Shown here in pieces: positions 1-10,075 of a stretch of DNA of 64,000 bases. Source of the stretch: Streptomyces parvus (GTDB taxonomy: Bacteria; Actinomycetota; Actinomycetes; Streptomycetales; Streptomycetaceae); the NCBI RefSeq assembly GCF_032121415.1, contig NZ_CP135079.1:496001-560000 (forward strand), in the 5' to 3' direction. Under the pieces are notes generated by a model. The model searched no databases, was not told the DNA's origin, and saw only the letters and a list, made by a program, of their open reading frames with translations. The stretch's first letter is position 1; the number at the start of each line of letters is the position of its first letter. The translations under genes and the position numbers were made by a program.

Positions 1-261
1 CGCGGCGAGCGGGCCGTCGTAGACCACTCCCCCGATCGGGTACAGCGAGCGGAAGAGTCGCTCCCAGCGCTCCTCGAAGAAGCGTGAGTGCTCGGCGACG
101 CCCGCGCCCAGCTCGGGGTGCATGTTCTGCATCGATCCGGCCCAGGGGGCGAGGAGGAGACCCCTCCAGTCGCCGAACCAGCGCCAGGTGAGGGAGTCGG
201 GGCCGAGCGGTTCGGGGGTTCTCGGGCCGGTCGGGTGCGGCCCGTTCGGTGACGCTGTCAC
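1..261 (-). CDS. MpaB-family oxygenase, 3' end cut by window edge
   Basis: Only the first 87 codons are inside the window. Translation from GTG at 261 gives an N-terminus typical of the DUF2236/MpaB oxygenase family: LTWRWFGDWRGLL, then an alanine/tryptophan-rich stretch, then MHPELGAGVAEHS and a segment ending VVYDGPLAA. Members are haem-binding oxygenases, the model being latex-clearing protein; the substrate here cannot be told. The gene is divergent from the TetR gene that starts at 405, and the region between them holds repeats, so control by that regulator is likely but inferred. A second, broken member of the family lies near 26.3-27.1 kb. Confidence 0.75.
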   Translation of the reverse strand, partial: MTASPNGPHPTGPRTPEPLGPDSLTWRWFGDWRGLLLAPWAGSMQNMHPELGAGVAEHSRFFEERWERLFRSLYPIGGVVYDGPLAA

Positions 262-312
262 GTGTACCTCCGCTGGGGTTCTCGTTTACGAGGCCGTGGA
301 GAACAATCTGAT

Positions 313-354
313 GACACCTGTCCTCAGGTTAGAATGTGCGGACACCTGTCGTCA
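313..354. promoter_or_regulatory. Candidate TetR operator repeats
   Basis: A 14-base near-direct repeat, GACACCTGTCCTCA at 313-326 and GACACCTGTCGTCA at 341-354, sits between the divergent MpaB and TetR genes. The first copy overlaps a small inverted repeat, ACCTG at 316-320 with CAGGT at 325-329. Position and spacing (28 bp) suit binding by the adjacent TetR protein. This is inference from position only. Confidence 0.45.
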
Positions 355-404
355 ATTACGTGAGCAGCACACGATTACCTGAACAGAACACGGGGGAACC
401 GGAG

Positions 405-1007
405 TTGACGGAACGGAGCTGGGGCGGCACCACGCTCGCCGATCGTCGTGCCGCCCGTCGGCAGACCCTGCTGGACACCGCCGAGCGCCTGGCCGGCGAG
501 GAGGGGTGCGCGGCCGTCACGGTCCGGTCCGTCTGCCGGGAGGCGCGTCTGACGGACCGCTATTTCTACGAGAGCTTCACCGGCCGCGACGACCTGCTCC
601 TCGCCGCCTTCGAGCGGGTCGCCGACGAGGCCCGGAGCGCGCTCGAGGGAGCGGTGGCGATCGGCGGCCCGCAGCGCGAGGTCCGGGCCCGGGCCGCCGT
701 CTCCGCCTTCGTCGCCCTGGTCCTGGACGCGCCGCGCAAGGGCCGCCTGCTGCTCCTGGAGCCCTTCGCCGACCCGGTGCTGGGGGCCCGGAGTCACCTG
801 CTCATGCCGGTGTTCACCGACCTCGTCGGCGGCCAGCTCGCCGGTACGGGGGACGACATCGACCGCCGCCTGACCGCGCACGCGCTGGTCGGCGGTCTGG
901 CGAACCTCTTCGCGGGGTGGCTCCACGGCACGCTCGACGTGCCGCGCGAGCGGCTGGAGGCGCGCTGCGTGGAACTGGTGCTCACGGCGACCGTGTCCGG
1001 GAAGTAG
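405..1007 (+). CDS. TetR-family transcriptional regulator
   Basis: A 200-residue regulator with an N-terminal helix-turn-helix: DRRAARRQTLLDTAERLAGEEG followed by a recognition segment containing RLTDRYFYESF and RDDLLLAAF. The rest is a helical ligand-binding domain with no recognisable ligand. TTG at 405 is chosen because a purine-rich GGGGGAA at 392-398 lies six bases upstream. An ATG at 336 in the same frame would add a tail with no family match. The gene is divergent from the MpaB-family gene and 99 bp ahead of the MFS carrier, so it may control either. Confidence 0.85.
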   Translation: MTERSWGGTTLADRRAARRQTLLDTAERLAGEEGCAAVTVRSVCREARLTDRYFYESFTGRDDLLLAAFERVADEARSALEGAVAIGGPQREVRARAAVSAFVALVLDAPRKGRLLLLEPFADPVLGARSHLLMPVFTDLVGGQLAGTGDDIDRRLTAHALVGGLANLFAGWLHGTLDVPRERLEARCVELVLTATVSGK

Positions 1008-1106
1008 CCATCGCCACCACGCGGCGCCATCACCCGGATCGAACAAGGTGAAAGTTTAACCAACAGTCTTCTCAACCGGATGCCCCCTCACTACGGTGAG
1101 GGACCC

Positions 1107-2456
1107 ATGAGTCCCCCCATCGCCCCCGTGGGCTGGAGTCGCTGGCTGGTGCCGCCCGCCGCCCTCTCGGTCCACCTCTCCATCGGCCAGGCCTACGCCT
1201 GGTCCGTGTTCAAGCCACCGCTGGAGGACGCGCTCGGCCTCAGCGGCACGCAGAGCGCCCTGCCCTTCCAGCTCGGCATCGTCATGCTCGGCCTCTCCGC
1301 CGCCTTCGGCGGCACGCTCGTCGAACGCCGAGGGCCCCGATGGGCCATGACCGTCGCCCTCGTCTGCTTCTCCTCCGGCTTCCTGCTCTCCGCACTCGGC
1401 GCGGCGACCCAGCAGTTCTGGCTGATCGTCCTGGGGTACGGCTTCGTCGGAGGCATCGGTCTCGGCATCGGCTACATCTCGCCCGTGTCGACGCTCATCA
1501 AGTGGTTCCCCGACCGTCCGGGCATGGCCACGGGCATCGCCATCATGGGGTTCGGCGGCGGTGCGCTGATCGCCTCGCCCTGGTCGGCGCAGATGCTGGA
1601 GTCCTTCGGCAGCGACAGCAAGGGCATCGCCCTGGCCTTCCTGGTGCACGGCCTGTCCTACGCGGTCTTCATGCTGCTGGGCGTCCTGCTGGTACGGGTG
1701 CCGCGCCCGCGTACGGAGCAACAGCGGGCGGACGGCGGCCCCGCCACCGCCGCCGGACCGCAGGTGTCGGCTCGTCAGGCGCTGCGCACCCCGCAGTTCT
1801 GGCTGCTGTGGGTCGTGCTCTGCATGAACGTCACGGCCGGCATCGGCATCCTGGAGAAGGCCGCGCCGATGATCACGGACTTCTTCGCGGACACCTCGAC
1901 GCCCGTGTCGGTGACCGCGGCCGCCGGGTTCGTCGCCCTGCTGTCCGCGGCCAACATGGCCGGCCGGATCGGCTGGTCCTCGACCTCCGACCTGATCGGG
2001 CGCAAGAACATCTACCGCCTCTATCTCGGTGCGGGCACGCTCATGTACGCGCTCATCGCCCTGGTGGGCGACTCGTCCAAGCCGCTGTTCGTCCTGTGCG
2101 CGCTGGTCATCCTCTCCTTCTACGGCGGCGGCTTCGCGACGATCCCCGCCTACCTGAAGGACCTGTTCGGCACCTACCAGGTGGGCGCGATCCACGGCCG
2201 TCTGCTCACCGCCTGGTCCACCGCCGGTGTCCTGGGCCCGCTGATCGTGAACTGGATCGCCGACCGGCAGGAGGAAGCCGGGAAGGACGGCGCGGATCTG
2301 TACGGGACGTCCCTCCTCATCATGATGGGCCTGCTCGTCATCGGCTTCGTGGCCAACGAACTGGTCCGCCCGGTCCACCCGTCGCACCATCTCGGCGCCG
2401 TCACCGCGCAGAAGGGAGCGCCCGATGTCCGACAGCAGCAGGCAGAGTCCGCCTGA
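1107..2456 (+). CDS. OFA-type MFS transporter
   Basis: A 449-residue 12-helix carrier of the major facilitator superfamily, closest in appearance to the oxalate/formate antiporter (OFA) group. The N-terminus has SIGQAYAWSVFKPPLE, followed by LVERRGPRWAM (loop 2-3 motif), GIGLGIGYISPVSTLIKWFPD in helix 4-5, and a second-half repeat with SDLIGRKNIYR. ATG at 1107 is preferred over an in-frame ATG at 1080 because GGTGAGGGA lies just ahead of it. OFA carriers exchange small carboxylates, but the substrate is not shown by sequence. A one-helix small protein overlaps its 3' end. Confidence 0.88.
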   Translation: MSPPIAPVGWSRWLVPPAALSVHLSIGQAYAWSVFKPPLEDALGLSGTQSALPFQLGIVMLGLSAAFGGTLVERRGPRWAMTVALVCFSSGFLLSALGAATQQFWLIVLGYGFVGGIGLGIGYISPVSTLIKWFPDRPGMATGIAIMGFGGGALIASPWSAQMLESFGSDSKGIALAFLVHGLSYAVFMLLGVLLVRVPRPRTEQQRADGGPATAAGPQVSARQALRTPQFWLLWVVLCMNVTAGIGILEKAAPMITDFFADTSTPVSVTAAAGFVALLSAANMAGRIGWSSTSDLIGRKNIYRLYLGAGTLMYALIALVGDSSKPLFVLCALVILSFYGGGFATIPAYLKDLFGTYQVGAIHGRLLTAWSTAGVLGPLIVNWIADRQEEAGKDGADLYGTSLLIMMGLLVIGFVANELVRPVHPSHHLGAVTAQKGAPDVRQQQAESA

Positions 2457-2577
2457 CGCCTCCACGGGGAAGGACCCGCGGCCGCTGATCGCCTTCACCT
2501 GGCTGTGGGTGGGCGCCCCGCTCGCCTACGGGCTGTACGAACTGATCCGCAAGGCCACCCAGTTGTTCACCGGGTGA
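2425..2577 (+). CDS. MFS transporter small subunit
   Basis: A 50-residue protein read in another frame over the last 32 bases of the MFS gene, from ATG at 2425 with GGGAG upstream. The first 20 residues are polar. They are followed by a single hydrophobic helix, LIAFTWLWVGAPLAYGLYEL, and a short basic tail. One-helix proteins of this size and pattern are found directly after OFA-type MFS genes and are annotated as MFS transporter small subunit. The overlap implies coupled translation and a fixed stoichiometry with the carrier. Its mechanistic role is unknown. Confidence 0.8.
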   Translation: MSDSSRQSPPDASTGKDPRPLIAFTWLWVGAPLAYGLYELIRKATQLFTG

Positions 2578-2590
2578 CGATTCAGCGGCC

Positions 2591-2615
2591 GGCCCCGGGC
2601 CACCGGCCCGGGGCC
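2591..2615. terminator. Bidirectional terminator hairpin
   Basis: Perfect 11-base arms, GGCCCCGGGCC at 2591-2601 and GGCCCGGGGCC at 2605-2615, separated by three bases. The hairpin lies between the convergent MFS small-subunit gene and the acyl-CoA oxidase-like gene and can serve both. No U-tract follows, as is usual in Streptomyces. Confidence 0.65.
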
Positions 2616-2631
2616 ACGGCCACCCCGGGGT

Positions 2632-4599
2632 TCAGGCTCCGCCCACCAGGTCCGGGGCGCGGAGCATGGCGTCCGGAATGCCCCAGGCGTCGACGAGTTC
2701 GGCGGCCAGGGGACGGATCTTGCGGCAGAGGTCGTTCACCTCGCGGGTGATCGCCTTGGAGCGCTGGACCGTCAGCCGGCCGTGCTCCATGAACCACGCC
2801 CGGTCCGCCTCGATCGTCGACAGGGCGAACAGGTCGCACAGCAGACCCAGGGCGACCTTGTTGCCGCCCTCGGGCAGCGTGCGCGTCTTCTCGACGAACG
2901 CCTCCAGCACCAGCCGCTCCATATGGGCGCGGGCGACGGCGATGACATGGTCCTGCACCTCGGAGAAGACTGCGCCCGGATCGCGCCCCCGGTCGATGCC
3001 GCTCTTGAGCCTGCGGGCCACCCCGGCGAGCATGTGCTCCTCCCGGTAGCGGACCATGGCGAGCTGGTACTCCGAGTCGAGCAGACCGGCCTCCTGATCC
3101 CACTCGTCGCCGCCCGGCAGCAGATCGCGGACCCGTTCGAGCAGCTTGTGGGCCGACGTCTTCTCGATGACCGTCTCGACGGCGAGGTTGGTGACGTAGC
3201 GGACCATGCCCAGCTGGTCCAGGTCCTCGAACTCGCTCGCGTAGTCGGTGAGCAGGCCCTTGGCGACGAGCTGGAGCAGGACGTGGTTGTCACCCTCGAA
3301 GGTGGTGAAGATGTCGCTGTCGGCCTTGAGCGCGGCGAACCGGTTGACGCCGAGGTACCCGGCGCCGCCGCACGCCTCCCGGCACTCCTGGACCACCCGG
3401 GTGGCGTGCCAGGTGGCGAGGGCCTTGGTCCCGGCGGCCCTGGCCTCCAGCAGGCGTCGCGCCTGCGGGTCGTCCTCCAGGTCGGAGAAGACGTCGTGGA
3501 GCTGGGTGCGGACGACGTCCTGGGCGAAGTGCAGGGCGTACGTACGGGCGATGAGCGGCAGCAGACGCCGCTGGTGCAGTCCGTAGTCGAGGAGCAGCTG
3601 CTCCTCCCCCTGCGGGCCGGCTGCGAACTGCCTGCGCCGCAGGGCGTACTTCGTGGCGACCGCGAGGGCGACCTTGGCGGCGCCGACCCCGGCGCCGCCG
3701 ACGCTGACCCGGCCCTGCACCAGAGTGCCGAGCATGGTGAAGAAGCGGCGGTGGGGGTTGTCGATCGTGCTCTCGTAGACGCCTTCCGGAGTGACGTCTG
3801 CGAAGCGGTTGAGGAGCGCTTCGCGAGGCACCCGCACATCGTCGAACCGGATGCGTCCGTTGTCCACGCCGTTGAGGCCCATCTTGCGGCCGTCGTCCTC
3901 GATGCGGACCCCGGGCGCCGCCCCGCCGCCGACCCGGATCGGCACGACGAACGCGTGCACTCCCCGGGACTCGCCGCCCACCTCCAACTGGGCGAACACG
4001 ACCGCGAGTTCGCCGTGTCGGGCCGCGTTGCCGATGTAGTCCTTGCGCGCCTGGTCGCCCTCGGTGGTGATGACGAACTCCTGGGCGTCGGCGTCGTAGC
4101 GCGCGACGGTGCCGAGCGCCTGGACGTTGGAGCCGTGCCCCGTCTCCGTCATCGCGAAGCAGCCCATCAGCTCCCCGGTGATCAGGTCCGGGAGATAGGC
4201 GTCGTGGTGGCGTTCGGTGCCCAGATGCAGGATCGCTCCGCCGAAGAGCCCGAACTGCACCCCGACCTTCACCAGCACCGACAGATCGCCGAAGGCGAGC
4301 GTCTCGAACGCGGCGATCGAGGCCCCGACGTCGCCGCCTCCGCCGAACCGCTTCGGGAAGCCCATGCCGGTCTGGCCCGTCGCCGCCATCTCGACCACGA
4401 GTTCGCGCACCCGCTCGCGGTACGCGTCGATGTCGAGCTCGTCGGCCTCGTCCAGCACCGAGGCGTACGTCACCAGATTGGCCCGCACCAGGTCACGGAC
4501 CTCGGCGTACTCGCCGTCGAGCACCTCGGTCAGCGCCCGGACGTCGATCTCCGGCTGCACGTACCCGCCCGTGGCGGGCGATGTTCTGTCAGTGGTCAT
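2632..4599 (-). CDS. Acyl-CoA dehydrogenase/oxidase-family flavoprotein
   Basis: A 655-residue FAD enzyme, much longer than the ~380 residues of ordinary acyl-CoA dehydrogenases and similar in length to acyl-CoA oxidases. The central domain has CFAMTETGHGSNVQALGT, the flavin-proximal segment of the oxidase branch, then GRKMGLNGVDNGRIRFDDVRVPRE. The middle contains an EACGGAGYLGVNRF helix and FEGDNHVLLQ, both conserved in this superfamily. A C-terminal helical domain of about 170 residues follows, as in ACOX proteins. It would catalyse alpha,beta-desaturation of acyl-CoA. Whether oxygen is the electron acceptor cannot be decided from sequence. It is transcribed alone. Confidence 0.85.
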   Translation of the reverse strand: MTTDRTSPATGGYVQPEIDVRALTEVLDGEYAEVRDLVRANLVTYASVLDEADELDIDAYRERVRELVVEMAATGQTGMGFPKRFGGGGDVGASIAAFETLAFGDLSVLVKVGVQFGLFGGAILHLGTERHHDAYLPDLITGELMGCFAMTETGHGSNVQALGTVARYDADAQEFVITTEGDQARKDYIGNAARHGELAVVFAQLEVGGESRGVHAFVVPIRVGGGAAPGVRIEDDGRKMGLNGVDNGRIRFDDVRVPREALLNRFADVTPEGVYESTIDNPHRRFFTMLGTLVQGRVSVGGAGVGAAKVALAVATKYALRRRQFAAGPQGEEQLLLDYGLHQRRLLPLIARTYALHFAQDVVRTQLHDVFSDLEDDPQARRLLEARAAGTKALATWHATRVVQECREACGGAGYLGVNRFAALKADSDIFTTFEGDNHVLLQLVAKGLLTDYASEFEDLDQLGMVRYVTNLAVETVIEKTSAHKLLERVRDLLPGGDEWDQEAGLLDSEYQLAMVRYREEHMLAGVARRLKSGIDRGRDPGAVFSEVQDHVIAVARAHMERLVLEAFVEKTRTLPEGGNKVALGLLCDLFALSTIEADRAWFMEHGRLTVQRSKAITREVNDLCRKIRPLAAELVDAWGIPDAMLRAPDLVGGA

Positions 4600-4777
4600 A
4601 CCGTTTCGCTACCCCGCCCGGAGACGATCAAGCGATCGGCCATCCGGTCAGCCCTGCCCGGCGGGGGGGGCCGGCGAGGGGGCCTTCGAGCAGCCCCGAG
4701 GCCCCGCCGCCCCCGACCGGACGTGGTCACCAGCCGGCCCCGCCGGCCGGGCGGGCCCGATTCCCGGCCGGCACCGG

Positions 4778-6016
4778 TCAGGAGCCCGCCCGGCGCTTGT
4801 TCCAGACGTCGAAGCCGACCGCGGCCAGCAGCGCCAGGCCCTTGATCACCTGCTGCCAATCCGTGCCGATGCCCACCAGGTTCATCCCGTTGTTGAGGAC
4901 TCCGAGGACCAGCCCGCCGATGACGGCGCCCAGCACCGTGCCCACACCGCCGCTCATCGACGCCCCTCCGATGAAGGCCGCGGCGATGGCCTCCAGCTCG
5001 AAGTTGATGCCCGCCTTGGGCGAGGCCGCGTTGAACCGCGCCGCGAACACCAGCCCGGCCAGGGCCGCCAGCATCCCCATGTTCAGGAAGACCGCGAAGG
5101 TCACCTTGCGGTCCTTGACGCCCGACAGCTTGGCCGCGGGCAGGTTGCCGCCGATCGCGTACACGTGACGTCCCACCACCACGTTGCGCATCACGTAACC
5201 GAAGCAGACCAGCAGGACCGCGAGGATGAGCAGGACCACGGGCGCGCCCTTGTAGCTGGCGAGCAGGAGCGTGACGGCCGTGATGGCGGCGACCAGGGCG
5301 ACGAGTTTCAGGACGAACAGGTTCTTCGGCAGGGGCGCCAGGTCGAACTCCGCCTGCCGGGCGCGGTTGCGGATCTCCTGGTTGACCACCAGCACGACCA
5401 CTGCGAGCCCGAGCAGCAGGGTCAGGTTGTGGTAGTTGGTGACGGGGCCGACCTCCGGCAGGAAGCCGTTCGCCACCTTCTGCAGCCCCTCGGGGAAGGG
5501 GCCCAGGGTCTGTCCCTGCAGGAAGATCTCCGTCAGTCCCCGGAACAGCAGCATGCCGGCCAGCGTGACGATGAACGAGGGGATGCCGACGTACGCGATG
5601 AAGAAGCCCTGGGCCGCCCCCGCGGCCGCGCCGATCAGCAGGGTCACGACCACGGCGAGGGGCCAGGCGAGCTGGTGCTCCACCATCAGCACGGCTGCGA
5701 CCGCGCCGACCAGGGCTGTCAGCGATCCCACGGAGAGGTCGATATGGCCGGAGATGATGACGATCATCATGCCGATGGCGAGGATCAGGATGTAGCTGTT
5801 CTGCAGGACGAGGTTGGAGACGTTGCGCGGCAGGAGCAGGTCTCCGCCCGTCCAGATCTGGAAGAGCAGCACGATGAGTCCCAGCGCGAACAGCATCCCG
5901 TACTGCCGGGTGTTGCGCCGGACGCTCTCCACCAGCAGGCGCGCCACCGCCGGGGCGGCCCCGCGTGACCCGGGGTCCGCGGCGGCCGGAGGGGTGGGGC
6001 TGAGGTCAGTGCTCAT
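4778..6016 (-). CDS. mmsB: Multiple-monosaccharide ABC transporter permease
   Basis: A 412-residue integral membrane protein of the RbsC/XylH/AraH permease family, with about ten hydrophobic helices. The diagnostic stretch [19 protein letters not shown] is present near residue 85, and [19 protein letters not shown] comes near the end. Its start overlaps the upstream ATPase gene by 11 bp, so it is the last gene of a three-gene importer transcribed away from the arabinose regulator. Context (LacI regulator, araBAD) points to L-arabinose uptake, although transporters of this group can accept several pentoses and hexoses. Confidence 0.9.
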   Translation of the reverse strand: MSTDLSPTPPAAADPGSRGAAPAVARLLVESVRRNTRQYGMLFALGLIVLLFQIWTGGDLLLPRNVSNLVLQNSYILILAIGMMIVIISGHIDLSVGSLTALVGAVAAVLMVEHQLAWPLAVVVTLLIGAAAGAAQGFFIAYVGIPSFIVTLAGMLLFRGLTEIFLQGQTLGPFPEGLQKVANGFLPEVGPVTNYHNLTLLLGLAVVVLVVNQEIRNRARQAEFDLAPLPKNLFVLKLVALVAAITAVTLLLASYKGAPVVLLILAVLLVCFGYVMRNVVVGRHVYAIGGNLPAAKLSGVKDRKVTFAVFLNMGMLAALAGLVFAARFNAASPKAGINFELEAIAAAFIGGASMSGGVGTVLGAVIGGLVLGVLNNGMNLVGIGTDWQQVIKGLALLAAVGFDVWNKRRAGS

Positions 6017-7640
6017 CGGTGAGTCCTTCGTGGGGTGCGGGGTGCCGGGGCGCGGGGACGGCGGGGTCGTGCGTCATGTACCGCATCAGCAGTTCCTGGT
6101 CGGCCTCGGCGCGGGAGCTCTCGCCGGTGATCCGGCCGGCCGCCATCGTGTAGACGCGGTCGCACATGCCGAGCAGTTCGGGCAGCTCGGACGAGATCAT
6201 CAGGACCGCCTTGCCCTCGGCGGCGAGCCGGTCGATCACCGTGTAGATCTCGTACTTGGCGCCGACGTCGACGCCCCGGGTCGGTTCGTCCAGGATGAGG
6301 ACCTCGGGCCCGGCGAGGATCCACTTGCTCAGGACGACCTTCTGCTGGTTCCCGCCGGACAGCCGGCCCACCTGGTCGAAGACCGTGCGGGTCCGGATGT
6401 TCATGGTGCGGCGGAACTCCTCGGCGACGACGCGCTCCTGGTGGGCGTCGACCACCCCGCGCCGGGCCAGCCGGGACAGCGAGGCGAGGGAGATGTTGCG
6501 GCTGACGGAGTCCTGGAGGTCGAGGCCGTAGTGCTTGCGGTCCTCCGTCACATAGGCGATGCCCGCGTCGACGGCCTCCGGGACGGTACGGGTCCGGGCC
6601 TCGGCCCCGTCCCTGAGCACCGTTCCGGAGAGGTAGCGCCCGTAGGAGCGGCCGAAGACGCTCATGGCGAGTTCGGTGCGGCCGGCGCCCATCAGCCCGG
6701 CGATGCCCACGATCTCGCCGCGTTCCACCCGCAGCGACACCCCGTCGACGACCTTGCGCTGGTGGTCGACGGGGTGGCCCACGGTCCAGTCGCGGATCTC
6801 CAGGGCCGGGGCGGGGGCCGGCGGGGCCGCGCAGGGGGTGCGGTCGGGGAAGCGGTTGTCGAGGCTCCGGCCCACCATGGAGCGGATGATGCGCTCCTCC
6901 GTGGTCTGCGGGTCCTTGAGGTCGAGGGTCTCCACCGTGCGGCCGTCGCGGAGGACGGTGACGGAGTCGGCGACCTGGGCGATCTCGCCCAGCTTGTGCG
7001 AGATGATGATCGAGGTGATGCCCTGGTTCTTCAGTTCGCCGATGAGCCGTAGCAGTTGGGCACTGTCCTCGTCGTTCAGCGCGGCGGTCGGCTCGTCGAG
7101 GATCAGCAGTCCGACGTCCTTGGCCAGCGCCTTGGCGATCTCGACCAGTTGCTGCTTGCTCACCCCGATGTCGGCGACCCGGGTCTGCGGATGCTCGTCC
7201 AGCCCCACCCGGCGCAGGAGTTCGGCGGCCCGGCGCAGGGTCTGCGGCCAGGCGATGACGCCGCGCCGGGCGGGTTCGTGGCCCAGGAAGATGTTCTCGG
7301 CGATCGAGAGCTGGGGGACGAGGGCCAGCTCCTGGTGGATGATCACGATGCCGGACCGCTCGCTGGCGCGGATGTCGCGGAACCGGCACTCCTCGCCTTC
7401 GTAGCGGATCTCCCCCTCGTAACTGCCGTGCGGGTGGACGCCGGAGAGGACCTTCATCAGCGTGGACTTGCCCGCGCCGTTCTCGCCGCACAGCGCGTGG
7501 ACCTCGCCTCGGCGCACCCGCAGGTTCACCTCGCTCAGCGCGTTCACGCCGGAGAACGTCTTGCTGATGGACCGCATGTCGAGCACGGGGCCGCCGGCCG
7601 CGTCCCGCTCCGGGCCGGTGGTCGGGGCCGTGGGTGTCAC
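6006..7640 (-). CDS. mmsA: Multiple-monosaccharide ABC transporter ATPase
   Basis: A 544-residue tandem ATPase with two nucleotide-binding domains, the layout of AraG/RbsA/XylG. Domain one has Walker [10 protein letters not shown] at residues 52-60, a [13 protein letters not shown] signature and [11 protein letters not shown]. Domain two has the family's altered Walker [24 protein letters not shown] and [12 protein letters not shown]. The GTG start at 7640 overlaps the stop of the binding-protein gene (GTGA). It energises sugar import through the MmsB permease. Confidence 0.92.
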   Translation of the reverse strand: MTPTAPTTGPERDAAGGPVLDMRSISKTFSGVNALSEVNLRVRRGEVHALCGENGAGKSTLMKVLSGVHPHGSYEGEIRYEGEECRFRDIRASERSGIVIIHQELALVPQLSIAENIFLGHEPARRGVIAWPQTLRRAAELLRRVGLDEHPQTRVADIGVSKQQLVEIAKALAKDVGLLILDEPTAALNDEDSAQLLRLIGELKNQGITSIIISHKLGEIAQVADSVTVLRDGRTVETLDLKDPQTTEERIIRSMVGRSLDNRFPDRTPCAAPPAPAPALEIRDWTVGHPVDHQRKVVDGVSLRVERGEIVGIAGLMGAGRTELAMSVFGRSYGRYLSGTVLRDGAEARTRTVPEAVDAGIAYVTEDRKHYGLDLQDSVSRNISLASLSRLARRGVVDAHQERVVAEEFRRTMNIRTRTVFDQVGRLSGGNQQKVVLSKWILAGPEVLILDEPTRGVDVGAKYEIYTVIDRLAAEGKAVLMISSELPELLGMCDRVYTMAAGRITGESSRAEADQELLMRYMTHDPAVPAPRHPAPHEGLTDEH

Positions 7641-8746
7641 CGCAGGTCCTCGGCCTTCAGGTAGCCCGAGTCGACGAGCACGGAGCGGTAGTTGGACTTG
7701 TCCACGCTGACCGGCGGCAGCAGGTGCGCGGGGACGACCTTCTTCCCGTTGTCGTACGTCGTGGTGTCGTTGGTCTCCGGCTTCTTCCCGTCCAGGACCG
7801 CCCCGACCATGTCGGACGCCACCTGGGCCAGGGCGCGGGTGTCCTTGTAGACGGTCTGGGTCTGTTCGCCCGCGATGATCGACTTCACGGAGGCGGCCTC
7901 CGCGTCCTGGCCGGTGACGACCGGCAGAGGCTTCGCCGAGCTGCCGTAGTCGTCGGACTTGAGGGCCGACAGGATGCCGATGGAGATGCCGTCGTACGGG
8001 GAGAGGACCGCGTCGACCCGGGCGCTGGAGTACGTGGAGGTGAGCAGGTCGTCCATCCGCTTCTGGGCGGTGCCGCCGTCCCAGCGCAGGGTGGTGACCT
8101 GGTTGAGGCGGGTCTGCCCGGAGCGGACGACGAGGCGTTTGTCGTCGATGTAGGGCTTCAGCACCTTCATGGCGCCGTTGAAGAAGTACTTGGTGTTGTT
8201 GTCGTCGTTCGAGCCCGCGAACAGCTCGATGTTGAAGGGGCCTTCGTCCGGCCGGTCCTTCAGGTCGAGCTTGTCGACGATGTAGCCCGCCTGGAGCTCC
8301 CCGACCTTCTCGTTGTCGAACGAGGCGTAGTAGTCGACGTGGTCGGAACCGAGGATCAGCCGGTCGTAGGAGATGACGGGGATGTCGGCGTCGGCGGCCT
8401 GCTGGAGGACGTTGGAGAGGGCCTCGCCGTTGATCGCCGCGATGACCAGGGCGTCCACCCCCTGGGTGATCATGTTCTCGATCTGGGAGACCTGCTGGTC
8501 GGGGTCGTCCTCGCCGTACTGGAGAGTGGTCCGGAAGCCTGCCTTCTTCAGGCTGGCCGTCATGTTCCTGCCGTCGGCGATCCAGCGTTCGGACGACTTG
8601 GTCGGCATCGCGATGCCGATGGTCCGGGCCTCGTCGCCGGACTTCTCACGGCTTCCGCCCTCGCTGTTCTGACCGCAGGCGGTCAGCAGCAGGGCGCACG
8701 CGCTCGCGGCGGCGAGGAGCGGAAGTGCGGCTCGTCGGTTCGTCAT
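7637..8746 (-). CDS. chvE: Sugar-binding lipoprotein of the arabinose-linked importer
   Basis: A 369-residue periplasmic-binding-protein-type receptor of the ChvE/XylF group. The signal peptide ends in the lipobox LTAC with Cys at residue 24, followed by GQNSEGG, so it is a lipid-anchored exported protein. The body has [17 protein letters not shown] at the N-lobe and an internal [20 protein letters not shown] segment. It is first in the importer operon, with the ATPase and permease following by overlap. The divergent LacI gene and the LacI-type site at 8892-8910 suggest arabinose-responsive control. The symbol reflects family, not proven substrate. Confidence 0.88.
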   Translation of the reverse strand: MTNRRAALPLLAAASACALLLTACGQNSEGGSREKSGDEARTIGIAMPTKSSERWIADGRNMTASLKKAGFRTTLQYGEDDPDQQVSQIENMITQGVDALVIAAINGEALSNVLQQAADADIPVISYDRLILGSDHVDYYASFDNEKVGELQAGYIVDKLDLKDRPDEGPFNIELFAGSNDDNNTKYFFNGAMKVLKPYIDDKRLVVRSGQTRLNQVTTLRWDGGTAQKRMDDLLTSTYSSARVDAVLSPYDGISIGILSALKSDDYGSSAKPLPVVTGQDAEAASVKSIIAGEQTQTVYKDTRALAQVASDMVGAVLDGKKPETNDTTTYDNGKKVVPAHLLPPVSVDKSNYRSVLVDSGYLKAEDLR

Positions 8747-8891
8747 GGTGGTTACCTGGCATTCCCGTCGTTGGGGCGGCTCTGGGGGCGGGGCGTCGGG
8801 GCGGCTCTGGGCAGGGGCGAGAAGCCGGCGGGCACCCCGTCGTCGCGGTGCCCGGGGACGCCGTCGACCGGAATCCGTCCACCGGCCACTG

Positions 8892-8910
8892 GATTGTTAG
8901 CGCTCACACA
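8892..8910. promoter_or_regulatory. LacI-type operator (importer/regulator side)
   Basis: GATTGTTAGCGCTCACACA matches the perfect palindrome found before araB over its left half and centre. The core TGTTAGC/GCTCACA is an inverted repeat with one mismatch. It lies between the divergent binding-protein and lacI-family genes, so one site could control both directions, including autoregulation. Confidence 0.8.
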
Positions 8911-9023
8911 TGCTGGGGGCAAGAGGCGTTAAGCTGTTTCTCGAATTCGAGGTGGGCCCGTCGCCCTCGCGGGTCGTCCCGCGGCCGGGCCGGGCCGCGG
9001 CCGTCGTCCGGAGGAAGCAAGGC

Positions 9024-10070
9024 ATGACCCGCCCCACCGAGGTCCTCCGCCCACCGACGATGGCGGACGTCGCCCGGGAGGCGGGGGTCTCCCACCAGAC
9101 CGTGTCCCGGGTGCTCAGCGGCCATCCCAACGTCCGGGCCACCACCCGGGAGCAGGTGACGGCCGCGATCGAACGGCTCGGCTACCGTCGCAACTCCGCG
9201 GCCCGGGCTCTGGTCACCCGGCGTTCGCGGACCATCGGCGTCATCGCGGTCGACCCGACGCTCTACGGCCCCGCGAGCACCCTGGCCGGCCTGCAGGAAG
9301 CCGCTCGCGACGAGGGGTACCTGGTCTCGACGGTCACCCTGCGCAGCGGCGGCGGCCACGCGCTGGAGGACGCGCTCGACCATCTGGCGGCCTGGGGGGT
9401 CGAAGGCGCCGTCGCCATCACCCCCCAGCGCTCCAGCGTGCAGGCCCTCGCCCGGCTGACCCCGCCGTTCCCCGTCGTCACGGTGGAAGGCAGCCACGGG
9501 CTCGACATCCCCGGCGTCTCCCTCGACCAGGAGATGGGGGCCCGCCTCGTCACCGAACACCTCCTGGCCACCGGCCACGAGACGGTCTGGCACGTGGCCG
9601 GCCCCGAGGACTGGCTGGAGAGCGCCGCGCGCACCGAGGGCTGGCGCGCCGTGCTGGAGGAGCACGGCATCCGGCCGCCGCGCGTGCTGCGGGGCGACTG
9701 GAGCCCGCTGTCCGGCTACCACGCGGGGCAGGAGCTGGCGGGGCTGGCCCTGGCGGGGCGGGGCGCGGCCCCGGTGACGGCGGCCTTCGTCGCCAACGAC
9801 CAGATGGCGCTGGGGGTTCTGCGCGCACTGCGGGAGGCGGGGATCCGCACCCCGCGACACGTGGCCGTCGCGGGTTTCGACGACATCCCCGAGGCGGGGT
9901 TCTTCCCTCCCCCGCTGACCACCGTGCGCCAGGACTTCACGGCCATCGGCCGCCGGAGCATCCAGCTGCTGCTGGAGCACATCGAAGGCACCGCGGCGGG
10001 CGTGGCGCACATCGTGGTGGAGCCGCAGCTCATCGTCCGGGCGAGCACCCGGTCGCAGGACGGCGCCTGA
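9024..10070 (+). CDS. LacI-family repressor of the arabinose genes
   Basis: A 348-residue regulator: an N-terminal LacI helix-turn-helix (TMADVAREAGVSHQTVSRVL, then the hinge helix region near RATTREQVTAAIERLGY), followed by a sugar-binding domain ending in VAVAGFDDIPEAGFFPPPLTTV. ATG at 9024 has GGAGGAAG at 9010-9017. A longer reading from 8910 would begin inside the operator and is rejected. It sits between importer and araBAD with matching palindromes on both sides. It is therefore very likely the L-arabinose-responsive repressor (the role called AraR in some actinomycetes), though it is unrelated to E. coli AraC. Confidence 0.9.
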   Translation: MTRPTEVLRPPTMADVAREAGVSHQTVSRVLSGHPNVRATTREQVTAAIERLGYRRNSAARALVTRRSRTIGVIAVDPTLYGPASTLAGLQEAARDEGYLVSTVTLRSGGGHALEDALDHLAAWGVEGAVAITPQRSSVQALARLTPPFPVVTVEGSHGLDIPGVSLDQEMGARLVTEHLLATGHETVWHVAGPEDWLESAARTEGWRAVLEEHGIRPPRVLRGDWSPLSGYHAGQELAGLALAGRGAAPVTAAFVANDQMALGVLRALREAGIRTPRHVAVAGFDDIPEAGFFPPPLTTVRQDFTAIGRRSIQLLLEHIEGTAAGVAHIVVEPQLIVRASTRSQDGA

Positions 10071-10075
10071 TCCCT

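Noticed and set aside
1056..2498. 480-codon minus-strand frame opposite the MFS gene
   Set aside because: Its translation is a low-complexity Arg/Gly/Glu/Asp mix, the usual antisense shadow of a Streptomyces gene. The sense strand has a complete 12-helix carrier.
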